Source: Bacteroidales bacterium UBA7569
Lineage (GTDB): Bacteria > Bacteroidota > Bacteroidia > Bacteroidales > Paludibacteraceae
Assembly (NCBI GenBank): GCA_002477945.1
Contig: DLLF01000003.1
Span: 1 to 56,309 of the forward strand
DNA: 56,309 nt
Direction of reading: 5' to 3'
This document shows, in pieces, positions 34,988 through 44,854 of this stretch. Both the position numbers and the translations under genes were made by a program. A model generated the notes under the pieces. The model was given only the letters and a program-made list of their open reading frames with translations. It was not told the origin of the DNA and made no database searches. Each line of letters opens with the position of its first letter. Position 1 is the first letter of the stretch.

Positions 34988-35121
34988 TACTCTAAATTTG
35001 ATAGAATCGAGAAGATCTTGCTCTTGGCGAAACATCAAGGAACAGCAATGGATCCGATATGTTTCACCGAGAAAAGTTTTTCCGACAGAATAGTCAAACA
35101 AGATTATAACGCCATAGAACA

Positions 35122-36207
35122 ATGAATATCACACTCGTTGCAGGAGCACGTCCTAACTTCATGAAGATTGCTCCCATCATTCATGCGATTGAAAAGGCTC
35201 AGACCCAAAGGAAACCAATCCAATACAGGTTAGTGCATACAGGTCAGCATTATGACAAAAACATGTCGGAGACCTTTTTCGAAGAACTCCATATCCCGAC
35301 TCCGGATGTTAACTTGGAATGCGGAGGAGGGACGCAGGCTGAACAGACGGCGCATATTATGGTAGCATTTGAAAAAGAACTGGTGCTACATCCGTGTGAC
35401 TTAGTTCTTGTCGTTGGAGATGTTACCTCTACGATGGCATGCTCTATTGTAGCCAAGAAGTTATGCATCAAAGTATGCCACGTTGAAGCAGGTATCCGAA
35501 GTTGGGACTTGACGATGCCAGAAGAAATCAACCGTATGGTAACCGATGCCTTAGCTGACATTTATTTCACTACATCCGAAATAGCAAACAATAATCTGCG
35601 AAACGCCGGTGTAAGCGAAGATAAGATACATTTTGTCGGGAATGTAATGATAGACACTTTGCTCAAGAATCGTCCCTTCTTCCGAAAAACATCTTTATAT
35701 GATGAACTATGCCTGCAAGACAAGCACTACATAGTACTCACTCTGCACCGTCCTGCCAATGTGGACGAAGTCGAAAAACTGCGACATACCATGCAGGTTA
35801 TCACTGAGAATGTACAAGGGGAGCCCATCATATTCCCTATTCATCCGCGTACCGCCAAGATATTCTCCGACTTGGATATTCATGCCAACAACTTATATAT
35901 CGTTGAGCCAATGGGTTACTTAGAATTCAACTACCTTGTAGAACATGCACGTGCTGTGGTGACTGACAGTGGCGGGATCACAGAGGAAACGACCGTCATG
36001 GGTATACCTTGTATTACTCTTCGAGATAGTACTGAGCGTCCGGAAACCTGCACCATCGGTACCAATGAGTTAGTAGGTACCTCTCCCGAACATATCAAGC
36101 CCGCCCTTGAACGCCTGTATGCGAACGATTGGAAAAAGGGAAGTATACCCTCATTGTGGGACGGCCATACGGCAGAACGCATCATAGATATTCTCGTTAA
36201 ATTATGA
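35122..36207 (+). CDS. wecB: UDP-N-acetylglucosamine 2-epimerase (non-hydrolysing)
   Basis: A 361-residue GT-B-fold enzyme that interconverts UDP-GlcNAc and UDP-ManNAc for cell-surface glycans. It begins MNITLVAGARPNFMKIAPII and contains HTGQHYDKNMSETFF, KVCHVEAGIRSWDLTMPEEI and the nucleotide-binding DSGGITEETTVMGIPCITL with RDSTERPET. It is the normal length. It follows the flippase gene and may serve the same surface polysaccharide; a TAAATTTG just after the flippase stop is not a convincing promoter, so read-through is more likely. Confidence 0.94.
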   Translation: MNITLVAGARPNFMKIAPIIHAIEKAQTQRKPIQYRLVHTGQHYDKNMSETFFEELHIPTPDVNLECGGGTQAEQTAHIMVAFEKELVLHPCDLVLVVGDVTSTMACSIVAKKLCIKVCHVEAGIRSWDLTMPEEINRMVTDALADIYFTTSEIANNNLRNAGVSEDKIHFVGNVMIDTLLKNRPFFRKTSLYDELCLQDKHYIVLTLHRPANVDEVEKLRHTMQVITENVQGEPIIFPIHPRTAKIFSDLDIHANNLYIVEPMGYLEFNYLVEHARAVVTDSGGITEETTVMGIPCITLRDSTERPETCTIGTNELVGTSPEHIKPALERLYANDWKKGSIPSLWDGHTAERIIDILVKL

Positions 36208-36249
36208 CGTGATTTCATAAAAGAAATGACATATATCGAATAAATGTTG

Positions 36250-36257
36250 TACCTTTG
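36250..36257 (+). promoter_or_regulatory. -7 box (TACCTTTG) of the GH2-GH13 unit
   Basis: TACCTTTG lies 29 nt before the ATG at 36287; no clear -33 element. It overlaps an upstream ATG candidate at 36257, so translation should begin at 36287. Confidence 0.55.
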
Positions 36258-36286
36258 TGTTTCCTAATTGCTTAATTATCCAAACC

Positions 36287-38668
36287 ATGAAATATACCGC
36301 TTTGTACATCACATTATTGTTCTCAAGTATGGTCTTTGCACACCGTTCTGAAACTTTGCTTACGGATTGGGAGTTTGCCAAAGAAACCACAGAACACGTA
36401 ATGCCGCAAAAAGGCTGGCAGTCTGTACAAATTCCTCATGATTGGGCAATCAGTGGACCGTTTGAACGCTGCAACGACCTACAAACTGTGGCTGTTACAC
36501 AAAACTTTGAGACTACTGCAACCGAAAAGACAGGACGCACAGGCGGACTTCCTTATGTAGGAGTTGCTTGGTATAAAACGACCATTCTCATGCCTGAACA
36601 AGGTACGCACACAGAACTTTTGTTCGATGGAGCGATGAGCGAAGCAGAGGTATATGTCAACGGAATACATGTCATCTTTTGGCCTTACGGTTACAATGCT
36701 TTCCATGTGGATATTACTCCCTATTTGTCTCGTGAGTCCAACGAAATATCTGTTCGTCTCCAAAATCTCCCTGAGTCATCGCGTTGGTATCCGGGAGCAG
36801 GCTTGTTCCGCAATGTACGCCTCATCGAAACAAACCCTGTCTTCGTACCTGTTTGGGGAACAAGAATCACTACGCCCTATGTCACCGACCGATTAGCGAA
36901 TGTACGATTACAAACGACCATACAAAATGCCGTGGGAAAAAAAATACGTATCAAAACGGTAATTACCTTCAACGGCATCGGTATTGATTCACTGGATAAT
37001 ACCTACGATCTGAAACATTCACTGCCGGTTGAACAAAACTTCACCTTACAGAACCCTAAACTTTGGTCTCCCGAAACTCCGGATCTCTACTATGCCCATT
37101 CAGAGATATATGCTGATGGAGAATTGGCTGACACTTACTCTACCCGTTTCGGAATTCGAAGTATCGAAATCGTACCGAATATAGGCTTTCTTCTGAATGG
37201 CAAGGTACGCAAGTTCAAAGGGGTTTGTAATCACCACGATCTTGGTCCATTAGGAGCAGCCGTCAATCGGAGTGCTCTGCGGCATCAGTTGCAGATGCTG
37301 CGCGATATGGGCTGTGATGCCATTCGCACTTCTCACAATATGCCGGCTCAGGAACTCGTCGAACTATGCGACGAGATAGGATTCATGATGATGGTAGAAC
37401 CTTTCGATGAATGGGACGTTGCGAAATGCAAAAACGGGTACCATCGTTTCTTCTACGAATGGGCAGAGGCGGATATGGTGAATATGTTGCATCATTTCCG
37501 GAACAATCCCTCCATCGTCATGTGGAGTATCGGCAACGAAGTGCCTACCCAATGCAGCGAAAATGGCTACAAGGTGGCTTTGTTCTTGCAATCCATTTGC
37601 CAAAGAGAAGACGGAACACGCCCTGTCACCTGCGGTATGGATCAAGTCAGTTGTGTCTTGGAAAACGGATTTGCAGGTGTCATGGAAGTTGTCGGTCTCA
37701 ACTATCGTACTTTCCGTTATATGGAGGCATACAACCGTACTCCTCAACGCATTGTCTTGGGTTCCGAAACAGCCTCTACGGTCTCCTCTCGAGGTTTCTA
37801 TCCGCTTCCTTTGCACAAACAGGCTGATGCCAAATACCCTAACAACCAGTCCTCTTCCTATGATGTAGAGTATTGTGCCTGGAGCAATGTGCCTGACGAA
37901 GACTTCGCCTTGCAGGACGACTATCCTTGGACTATCGGACAATTCGTATGGACAGGATTCGACTATCTCGGAGAACCCTCACCCTATGATACTGACGCAT
38001 GGCCGAGTCACTCGTCCTATTTTGGAATCATCGACCTTGCGTCCATTCCAAAAGACCGTTACTGGCTCTATCGTTCCCAATGGAACACCTCCGAACACAC
38101 CTTGCATATCCTGCCACATTGGAATTGGCAAAAAGGTGATACCATACCTGTTATGGTTTATACCGATGCCGATCAAGCCGAACTGTTTGTTAATGGGAAG
38201 AGCATGGGCGTGCAGCGTAAACTCACCAAACAGGAAGCCTTGCAAGACTCGCTTTGGGGCTTGCAGCGGCGTTATCGTCTGATATGGCAAACCGTACCTT
38301 TTGAAGAGGGAGAACTGAAAGTTGTTACGAAGCATGGCGAAACCTCCGTACATACGGCAGGTGATCCCCATCACATTGAACTGCTCGCAGATTTCCTCTC
38401 CGATGACCTGTCCTATATCCGAGTGCGCATCGTAGATAAAGATGGCAATCTTTGTCCCAACGCTGATAATACCGTTTCGTTCAAAACCAAATCCGGATTG
38501 GTGTTCGTGGCGGCGGCCAATGGCAATGCCACGTGTCTTGTGCCGTTTCAGTCCACATCGCAACCGGCTTTCAATGGGCAACTCACGGCCATTGTCAAAG
38601 GAAAGGGAATCCTGTCTGCTCAGTCCAAAGGACTGAAAACCGCATCTCTCAGTATAATGAATCAATAA
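36287..38668 (+). CDS. Secreted glycoside hydrolase family 2 (beta-galactosidase type)
   Basis: A 793-residue exported enzyme with a signal peptide (MKYTALYITLLFSSMVFAHR). It has the GH2 order: sugar-binding jelly roll (GWQSVQIPHDWAISGPFERC), immunoglobulin-like domain, TIM barrel, and a C-terminal region with a further domain (PVMVYTDADQAELFVNGKSM). In the barrel the acid/base is E418 (WSIGNEVPTQ) and the probable nucleophile is E494 (VLGSETASTV), and CNHHDLGPLGAAVN and TSHNMPAQE are the usual flanking blocks. It likely removes beta-linked galactose or a related sugar in the periplasm; the exact sugar is not deducible. It precedes the GH13 gene by 22 nt and shares its promoter. No SusC/SusD pair is present. 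Confidence 0.9.
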   Translation: MKYTALYITLLFSSMVFAHRSETLLTDWEFAKETTEHVMPQKGWQSVQIPHDWAISGPFERCNDLQTVAVTQNFETTATEKTGRTGGLPYVGVAWYKTTILMPEQGTHTELLFDGAMSEAEVYVNGIHVIFWPYGYNAFHVDITPYLSRESNEISVRLQNLPESSRWYPGAGLFRNVRLIETNPVFVPVWGTRITTPYVTDRLANVRLQTTIQNAVGKKIRIKTVITFNGIGIDSLDNTYDLKHSLPVEQNFTLQNPKLWSPETPDLYYAHSEIYADGELADTYSTRFGIRSIEIVPNIGFLLNGKVRKFKGVCNHHDLGPLGAAVNRSALRHQLQMLRDMGCDAIRTSHNMPAQELVELCDEIGFMMMVEPFDEWDVAKCKNGYHRFFYEWAEADMVNMLHHFRNNPSIVMWSIGNEVPTQCSENGYKVALFLQSICQREDGTRPVTCGMDQVSCVLENGFAGVMEVVGLNYRTFRYMEAYNRTPQRIVLGSETASTVSSRGFYPLPLHKQADAKYPNNQSSSYDVEYCAWSNVPDEDFALQDDYPWTIGQFVWTGFDYLGEPSPYDTDAWPSHSSYFGIIDLASIPKDRYWLYRSQWNTSEHTLHILPHWNWQKGDTIPVMVYTDADQAELFVNGKSMGVQRKLTKQEALQDSLWGLQRRYRLIWQTVPFEEGELKVVTKHGETSVHTAGDPHHIELLADFLSDDLSYIRVRIVDKDGNLCPNADNTVSFKTKSGLVFVAAANGNATCLVPFQSTSQPAFNGQLTAIVKGKGILSAQSKGLKTASLSIMNQ

Positions 38669-38690
38669 TAACAATAAAATGTATCTCAAC

Positions 38691-40028
38691 ATGAAAAAAA
38701 CACTATGTCTTGCTGCCGCTCTATTGAGTATGATTGGTTGCAGCAACAAAACAAAGAATGCTGAGGAAACTCTCAAGCACCCCGATTGGGCGTACAACAC
38801 AACTATTTACGAGTTGAATACACGCCAGTTCACTCCCGAAGGCACATTCGCTGCTGCTGAAGCCGAATTGCCTGCCCTCAAAGCATTAGGAATCGACATC
38901 ATCTGGGTTATGCCTATTCAACCCATTGGAGAAGTCGGACGCAAAGGAACCCTTGGCAGTTACTATGCTATCAAAGACTATTGTGCTTTCAATCCCGAGT
39001 TTGGTACAAGAGAAGACTTTGTGTCTTTCCTCAATACTGCACACGATCTGGGTATGTTCGTCATTCTTGATTGGGTGGCGAACCACACCGCTCCAGACCA
39101 TGCTTGGACGAACAATTACGACTGGCATTATCGCGATTCTTTGGGAAATCTGATGGTGCAGTACGATTGGACGGACATTGCCAAACTCAACTACGAAAAT
39201 CTGGATATGCGCAACGAAATGCTCAAGTCTATGCGTTGGTGGCTTGATAGTATCGGAATTGACGGTTTCCGCTGCGATGTGGCTATGGAAGTGCCTACCG
39301 ACTTCTGGGAATGGACATTCGACAGCCTCCGTATTGACTACCCGGGGCTTTTCACGCTCGCAGAAGCAGAGAAACCCGAACTGAACCAAAAGGCATTCGA
39401 TATGTACTATGGTTGGGAGTTGCACCATCTCATGAACGATGTGGCTCAAAGCAAAAAGACGGTGGAAGATTTGTGGAATTATTTCGCGAAGACGGATACT
39501 GTATTCCCAGACTATGCAATTCGTATGAACTTTACCAGCAATCATGATGAAAACAGTTGGAACGGTACCGAGTTTGAACGGATGGGAAAAGCAGCAGGAA
39601 CTATGGCTGCATTCACATACATCGTACCGGGCATGCCTCTCATCTATACGGGACAGGAATATGCCAACAATCATCGTCTTGCATTCTTCGAAAAAGATGT
39701 TATTGAGCGTAACCACACGCCCGAATTTGCTATGTACCAGGATCTCAACCAGGTGCGCAAAGATAATCCTGTTCTTTGGAGCAACGAACTTGGTGCACCG
39801 ATGCAGAGACTGACTTGCGACAATCCCGATATCTTCGCTTGCGTACGGACAAACGGTGACAATACTGTTATCGGTATATTCAACTTCTCTGCGCAGAAAC
39901 AGTCTTTCACATTGCAAACCGAAGCATTTGAAGGAGACTACACCTGCATCTGCGGTATGCCTGTTCATCTCGGCACTGCTGACCACATCACACTCAAACC
40001 TTGGGAATGGCTCATTTACCATAAATAA
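38691..40028 (+). CDS. GH13 alpha-amylase family lipoprotein
   Basis: A 445-residue exported enzyme. The leader (MKKTLCLAAALLSMIGC) ends in a lipobox cysteine, so it is probably membrane-anchored. The barrel carries the GH13 set: nucleophile D196 (GFRCDVA), acid/base E225 (LAEAEKPE) and transition-state Asp D286 (TSNHDEN), with DWVANHTAPDHAW as region I. At this size only a compact C-terminal beta domain follows. It probably cleaves alpha-1,4 glucans or short maltooligosaccharides. The start at 38691 is preferred over 38679 because the lipoprotein leader begins there. It is the second gene of the GH2-GH13 unit and is followed by a strong terminator. Confidence 0.9.
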   Translation: MKKTLCLAAALLSMIGCSNKTKNAEETLKHPDWAYNTTIYELNTRQFTPEGTFAAAEAELPALKALGIDIIWVMPIQPIGEVGRKGTLGSYYAIKDYCAFNPEFGTREDFVSFLNTAHDLGMFVILDWVANHTAPDHAWTNNYDWHYRDSLGNLMVQYDWTDIAKLNYENLDMRNEMLKSMRWWLDSIGIDGFRCDVAMEVPTDFWEWTFDSLRIDYPGLFTLAEAEKPELNQKAFDMYYGWELHHLMNDVAQSKKTVEDLWNYFAKTDTVFPDYAIRMNFTSNHDENSWNGTEFERMGKAAGTMAAFTYIVPGMPLIYTGQEYANNHRLAFFEKDVIERNHTPEFAMYQDLNQVRKDNPVLWSNELGAPMQRLTCDNPDIFACVRTNGDNTVIGIFNFSAQKQSFTLQTEAFEGDYTCICGMPVHLGTADHITLKPWEWLIYHK

Positions 40029-40055
40029 GCATCCCTGTTTGCATCTATCCGCCAT

Positions 40056-40090
40056 AAACCTCCTATATCTTTCGGTATAGGAGGTTTTTC
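40056..40090 (+). terminator. Terminator after the GH2-GH13 unit
   Basis: An 11-pair stem (AACCTCCTATA / TATAGGAGGTT), an 8-nt loop and a following TTTC, 30 nt past the GH13 stop codon. Confidence 0.85.
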
Positions 40091-40202
40091 GTTTGGCACC
40101 GTGACAGGTTCCCGCTCTTTTGCAATTACATTCTGCCTAACCTTTCGGTAGCATTAAGCGTGCCATCGCGCTTTGCAGGAGAATGAACGCCTGGCAACAG
40201 AC

Positions 40203-40242
40203 CTACGACCCCTCGACGAGACCTGGAGCCGACCTCAACGGG
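40203..40242 (-). repeat. Dispersed repeat, degenerate A module
   Basis: On the minus strand: GTTGAGGTCGGCTCCAGGTC then TCGTCGAGGGGTCGTAGGT, with the GGTCTC-(G)ATGAGG-GTCGT pattern partly kept. It lies in the 40029-40379 gap before the dnaB promoters; besides the GH13 terminator and those promoters nothing else is recognised there. Confidence 0.55.
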
Positions 40243-40271
40243 ACACTGGGGATAAGGTCTCAAAAAATTGA

Positions 40272-40322
40272 TTTGTATGCAACTTTCTTGCTTGTATATT
40301 TGCAGGAATCTTCCTACCTTTG
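40272..40322 (+). promoter_or_regulatory. Tandem dnaB promoters
   Basis: P1: TTTG 40272-40275, N19, TATATTTG 40295-40302. P2: TTG 40292-40294, N20, TACCTTTG 40315-40322. The -7 box of P1 nearly abuts the -33 of P2. Leaders of about 72 and 52 nt to the dnaB ATG at 40380. Confidence 0.65.
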
Positions 40323-40379
40323 CCTGCGGAAGTTTGCCGATTAGTCTGGCAAACGTTTTTTTTCTACTCTTGATTTACT

Positions 40380-41924
40380 ATGGCTGTCAGTTCCAATACA
40401 GGGCGCACAACGCGCGGAAAACAAAGTAAGCAAACCACTGTGGTTGTCGGACCTAACGAAGCAGGCAAATTGCCGCCACAGGCGGTCGAATTGGAGGAAT
40501 CGGTACTCGGTGCATTGATGCTCGAAAAAGAAGCGTATGCCGTAGTTGCAGATTTGCTCTCGCCCGAAAGTTTCTATAAGCCCGCACATGGAAAGATTTA
40601 TCTTGCCATGAGAAACCTTGCCGCCAAAGAAAACCCTATTGATATGCTCTCGGTGGTCGAACAACTCAAACGGGACGGAAACTTGGAAGATGCAGGCGGA
40701 GTGGTTTACATTTCCAAACTGACTAACCAAGTAGCAAGTACTGCCCACCTCAAGTATCATGCGCAAATTGTGGCACAGAAGGCTCTCGCACGGGACTTGA
40801 TTGCCATGGCCTCACAAATCATTGAGAAGTCATACGACGAGAGCGAAGATGTCGAGGAACTCATGCAACAGGCGGAAGGAGGTATCTTCGAAATTAGCCA
40901 ACGATCTATGAAGCGCGATGTCGTACAGATCGACCCTGTCATTAAGGAGGCTTTCGACCGTATGAAAAAAGCAAGCAAAAACGACAATAATATGTCCGGC
41001 ATCCCAAGTGGATTTGCCAAATTGGATAAAATCACATCCGGATGGCAAAAATCCGACCTTATCATCATTGCTGCCCGACCGGCTATGGGTAAAACGGCTT
41101 TTGTACTCAGTATGGCAAAGAATATGGCTGTGCAGTTCCATGCACCTGTCGCTCTCTTCTCACTGGAAATGTCCAATGTCCAATTGGTCAACCGTCTCAT
41201 CATGAACGTCTGCGAGATTGAAGGTGAGAAAATCAAAAACGGAAAACTGACTCCGGGCGAATGGAACCAACTGGAAACACGGGTCACCGAACTGATGGGG
41301 GCACCTATCTATGTGGACGATACACCGTCACTTTCGGTCTTTGAACTGAGAAGCAAAGCACGTAAGTTGGTGCATGAACACAAAGTACAATGTATCATTA
41401 TCGACTACTTGCAGTTGATGAATGCCTCCGGCATGAGTTTCGGAAGCCGTGAACAAGAGGTAAGTACTATCTCACGTAACCTGAAAGGACTTGCCAAAGA
41501 GTTGGACATACCTGTCATTGCCCTCTCACAGTTGAACCGTGGGGTGGAAGGACGTGTCGGTATCGACGGCAAGCGACCGCAACTGAGCGACTTGCGTGAG
41601 TCCGGTGCCATTGAGCAGGATGCCGATATGGTATGCTTCATCCACCGTCCTGACTACTATTTCAAGCAGGGAAACGAAAACTACGATCCACGGATGGAAG
41701 GTATGGCGGAAATCATTGTGGCGAAACATCGTAATGGTGCCACCGACACGGTTACTCTCCGCTTTGATAAGTCACACGCCCGTTTCCTCAACCCCAACGA
41801 AAGCATGGCTTTTGCCGGAAACCCGAATGATAGTGCTTCCCTTGATAATGAACCCTTGCCTACCTATCAAACAATTGCAAGCAGCATCAACAGCATGGAC
41901 GACGACCAAGGTCCCGAATTCTGA
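40380..41924 (+). CDS. dnaB: Replicative DNA helicase DnaB
   Basis: A 514-residue hexameric helicase that unwinds DNA at the fork. The N-terminal primase-interacting domain reads LPPQAVELEESVLGALMLEK; the RecA-like domain has Walker A AARPAMGKTAF (about 231-240), CIIIDYLQLM (motif with the Walker B Asp) and LKGLAKELDIPVIALSQLNR, then LRESGAIEQDADMV. The length fits the family. There is no intein or insertion. It stands alone, with two promoters upstream and the Crp/Fnr-type gene 153 nt downstream with its own promoter. Confidence 0.96.
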   Translation: MAVSSNTGRTTRGKQSKQTTVVVGPNEAGKLPPQAVELEESVLGALMLEKEAYAVVADLLSPESFYKPAHGKIYLAMRNLAAKENPIDMLSVVEQLKRDGNLEDAGGVVYISKLTNQVASTAHLKYHAQIVAQKALARDLIAMASQIIEKSYDESEDVEELMQQAEGGIFEISQRSMKRDVVQIDPVIKEAFDRMKKASKNDNNMSGIPSGFAKLDKITSGWQKSDLIIIAARPAMGKTAFVLSMAKNMAVQFHAPVALFSLEMSNVQLVNRLIMNVCEIEGEKIKNGKLTPGEWNQLETRVTELMGAPIYVDDTPSLSVFELRSKARKLVHEHKVQCIIIDYLQLMNASGMSFGSREQEVSTISRNLKGLAKELDIPVIALSQLNRGVEGRVGIDGKRPQLSDLRESGAIEQDADMVCFIHRPDYYFKQGNENYDPRMEGMAEIIVAKHRNGATDTVTLRFDKSHARFLNPNESMAFAGNPNDSASLDNEPLPTYQTIASSINSMDDDQGPEF

Positions 41925-42013
41925 ACAGACTCTGTTTCACACCATGACAAATGGACTTTCCGACGGTATTCTTAGGATGATTCGGCGAAAATGAAAGTAC
42001 TCCGGCGGGGAGA

Positions 42014-42045
42014 TTTGTTATACTCAAGAAAAAAAGATACCTTTG
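42014..42045 (+). promoter_or_regulatory. Crp/Fnr gene promoter (TTTG-N20-TACCTTTG)
   Basis: TTTG 42014-42017 and TACCTTTG 42038-42045, exact 20-nt spacing; the leader is about 27 nt to the ATG at 42078. Confidence 0.75.
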
Positions 42046-42077
42046 CAGACTATTTGTAATGGTTTGACTGACGCACG

Positions 42078-42779
42078 ATGGCAAAGAGACAAACAAAAGA
42101 GGAGGAAAAACTCTGGGAACTGAATCCTGTATGGCATGCCCTGACCGATGAGGAAAAAGCATTTGTGGATGAGCATAGCCATATCTACACATTCCGAAAA
42201 AACGAAATTATCCACCACGAAGGAGATGTACCTACACACATGATGATGTTGGTGAGTGGCAAGGTTCGTGTCTTCAAAGAGGGGGTAAGCAACCGAAACC
42301 AAATCATCAGAATGCTCAAACCCTATGATTTTTTTGGCTACAGGGCTATGATTGCCGGAGAATGTTATAATACGAGCGTCAGCGCATGTGAAGTGTCGGA
42401 TGTCTATTTGGTCGAAAAAGAAGCATTCATGAAAGTCATCCAGGAGAATAGCCGCTTCTGCTATCTCTTCATGATAGAGATGGCGAAAGACCTCGGTACA
42501 AGCGACACGCGCTCTGTGAATCTGACCCAGAAGCACATTCGGGGACGTCTTGCGGAAGCCTTGCTCTATCTGAAAAAAAACTACGGGCTTGACGAAGACG
42601 GGGCGACTATCAGTATGTATATGTCCCGCGATGATTTGGCAAACCTTTCCAATATGACAACAAGCAATGCCATACGCACATTGACAGCCTTTGCCAACGA
42701 AGGCGTCATAAGCATGGACGGACGTAAAATAAAGGTGCTGAACTTTGATGAACTGGTTCATATTAGCCGTCTCGGGTGA
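42078..42779 (+). CDS. Crp/Fnr family transcriptional regulator
   Basis: A 233-residue regulator. An N-terminal cyclic-nucleotide-binding-type beta barrel (FRKNEIIHHEGDVPTHMMML then VSGKVRVFKEG) is joined by a dimerisation helix to a winged helix-turn-helix (MSRDDLANLSNMTTSNAIRT then LTAFANEGVIS). There are no clusters of cysteines that would indicate an Fnr iron-sulfur centre, so an effector-binding or ligand-free mode is more likely. The ligand is unknown. The stop codon is two nucleotides before the ATG of the TPR gene, so the pair is probably one operon with its own promoter. Confidence 0.88.
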   Translation: MAKRQTKEEEKLWELNPVWHALTDEEKAFVDEHSHIYTFRKNEIIHHEGDVPTHMMMLVSGKVRVFKEGVSNRNQIIRMLKPYDFFGYRAMIAGECYNTSVSACEVSDVYLVEKEAFMKVIQENSRFCYLFMIEMAKDLGTSDTRSVNLTQKHIRGRLAEALLYLKKNYGLDEDGATISMYMSRDDLANLSNMTTSNAIRTLTAFANEGVISMDGRKIKVLNFDELVHISRLG

Positions 42780-42781
42780 TT

Positions 42782-44815
42782 ATGGATGATACGTATCGGA
42801 AAATAGAGAATCTGCTTAACATAAAACTGCTCAATCACGCATTGCAACTGTTGCGCCCGCTTGTCGCAAAGCAACCGGACAGCAACCTTTCCGATCGGTT
42901 GCAAAGTATTGAAACGAACTACCGTTATCTGACCGATTATTTCCTGTCGGGCGGTGATGATCCCGATCGCACGGCTATCATCAACCAATTGATAGCGGAA
43001 GCCTACAGATTGCTGGATAACATTGTGCTTGCTGACAACATGAAATCGTCTCTTCGCCGCCCGTTGTTGTCCCATTGGCAAGAGCAACACACCGGCTATT
43101 GCGGCAGAGCAAAAGATGTCTTCTATCATTTCCTTCTCACACACGATGCACCATCGCTCGCTGAGGAATGGGAACTGTTGCAGTCCGAGGACGACCTTGT
43201 CTCTATGCAGATGGCACTTCCGGCACTCACCATCAATATCCTGAACGATTTCTCAGAGCCTCTCTTTCTCCTATTGGTGGATAGTGCTTCGCATGATAAG
43301 CAATATATCACGGAAATTGCACTTACAGGTTGTGTCCTCTGTTTGCACAAATACAGGGAACGCCTGTGTTTCTTCCCGCAGATAGAAGACCGGTGGCAAT
43401 TGCTTGTGTCAGATCCTCGAAAAAAAGAATCAGTTCACCGTATTTGTCTTCGACTTCTCAGTACAACCCTCACAAGACAAGTTGATCAGGCAATGAACAA
43501 CTTGCAAAAAGACATTCTATCACAACAAAAGAATATCTCGACGGGTACAAAGCAAATCGTCATTACTCTCAATGATATGGAGGAAGGCAATCCCGAATGG
43601 GGCGAAACCCTCAACAAAGTGGTTAGCAAGCACTCCGAAACAATTATGCGCTTGCACCAGACGGGAGCCGATATCAATTATAGCACCACGCGGATGTTGC
43701 TCAAAGAACCTTTCTTCCGTACGGAAATCACCAATTGGTTTCTGCCGTTCAGCACTGAGAACACAGACCTTGGAGTCGATTTCCGGTCTCCGGCAGGCAA
43801 AATGCTCCTCAAAATCATCTCGGCAAACGCAGAAGCCTGTTCCATTGACCGGTATGCAACCTGTCTTGCTATCGGAAAAACCACGGGGCAAATAACAGAA
43901 CAGATGTTTCCGAAGGAACTGACAGAGATGTCCGATGAGGATCTTGAGGAAATAAAGAAAGATGCTTCTTCTGCCGCGAACAGCCTTACATTGTATATTC
44001 ATAACCTGTTTCGCTTCTTCAACAACAATTCTTGGGGCTACGATAACGATATGTGTACCATTTCTGATGTATGCCGCACCCCGTCCTTAGCATCTTGTTT
44101 GGAAGACTATTGGAATGAGTTAGGAGACTATTGTCTCGATGCCGAGTTATTTATGGAAGCGGGTTACTGCTTTTCACGCCCCACTCTGCCCGTGTCTTTG
44201 CACCTTTGGCAGAAAATCGGATACTCGCTTCAAAAGCAGGAACAGTACGAAGCAGCAACTGACTGGTTTGAGAAAGTATTGGCACTCCAGGACGATGATG
44301 CCTGGACTTTGCAGCATCTTGCCACTTGCAAAGTAAGGTTGGCAAGATATACAGAAGCCGTTCATCTCTATGACAGGCTGATTGCTCTCAACCCCGATAC
44401 GACCAAATACATTCTTCTGAAGGCGCAATGCCTGTTGGCTATGAATGAATATGAAGAGGCATTGCAACTCTTCTTCAAGTTGGATATACTTACTCCGGAG
44501 GAGATCAATCACCGGCGGGGACTCGCTTGGTGTGCCTTCTTGCTCGGCAAGTCGGATATTGCAAAACGGTATTTAGAGCAACTGGCGCAAAGCAATGAAG
44601 CCAATGGCAACGACTATCTCAACTATGCCCACTATCTTCTGGTGAACAAACAACGGGCTGACGCCGTCCGATACTATCGCCAAAGCCTATCCGCTTATGA
44701 CAGCAAACGCTCTTTCCTGTCGGCTTTCCAAAAAGATTACCTCTTTCTTGAACAAAAAGGAATAACCTCGGAAGAACTTCGACTTGTCAGAGAATGTATT
44801 CTTGTTGCTCAATAA
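42782..44815 (+). CDS. Large TPR-containing cytoplasmic protein
   Basis: A 677-residue protein. The first 440 or so residues are helical and unrecognised (NLQKDILSQQKNISTGTKQI is one charged helix); the C-terminal 200 or so contain tetratricopeptide repeats, for example WFEKVLALQDDDAWTLQHLA and LYDRLIALNPDTTKYILLKA. No signal peptide or membrane helix is present. The start is taken at ATG 42782 (MDDTYRKIENLLN); a GTG six nucleotides earlier is an alternative and would overlap the regulator stop. The position directly behind a Crp/Fnr regulator suggests a regulated scaffold, but function is unknown. Confidence 0.75.
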   Translation: MDDTYRKIENLLNIKLLNHALQLLRPLVAKQPDSNLSDRLQSIETNYRYLTDYFLSGGDDPDRTAIINQLIAEAYRLLDNIVLADNMKSSLRRPLLSHWQEQHTGYCGRAKDVFYHFLLTHDAPSLAEEWELLQSEDDLVSMQMALPALTINILNDFSEPLFLLLVDSASHDKQYITEIALTGCVLCLHKYRERLCFFPQIEDRWQLLVSDPRKKESVHRICLRLLSTTLTRQVDQAMNNLQKDILSQQKNISTGTKQIVITLNDMEEGNPEWGETLNKVVSKHSETIMRLHQTGADINYSTTRMLLKEPFFRTEITNWFLPFSTENTDLGVDFRSPAGKMLLKIISANAEACSIDRYATCLAIGKTTGQITEQMFPKELTEMSDEDLEEIKKDASSAANSLTLYIHNLFRFFNNNSWGYDNDMCTISDVCRTPSLASCLEDYWNELGDYCLDAELFMEAGYCFSRPTLPVSLHLWQKIGYSLQKQEQYEAATDWFEKVLALQDDDAWTLQHLATCKVRLARYTEAVHLYDRLIALNPDTTKYILLKAQCLLAMNEYEEALQLFFKLDILTPEEINHRRGLAWCAFLLGKSDIAKRYLEQLAQSNEANGNDYLNYAHYLLVNKQRADAVRYYRQSLSAYDSKRSFLSAFQKDYLFLEQKGITSEELRLVRECILVAQ

Positions 44816-44854
44816 AGAAGAAATTTGCCCATTGTCAGCATACTATTTCTTTTT

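Noticed and set aside
34993..35000. TAAATTTG as a promoter for wecB
   Set aside because: No -33 element at the right distance and it lies directly after the flippase stop; AT-rich chance match is as likely.
38886..40055. 389-residue minus-strand frame opposite the GH13 gene
   Set aside because: Antisense to an intact enzyme with all catalytic residues.
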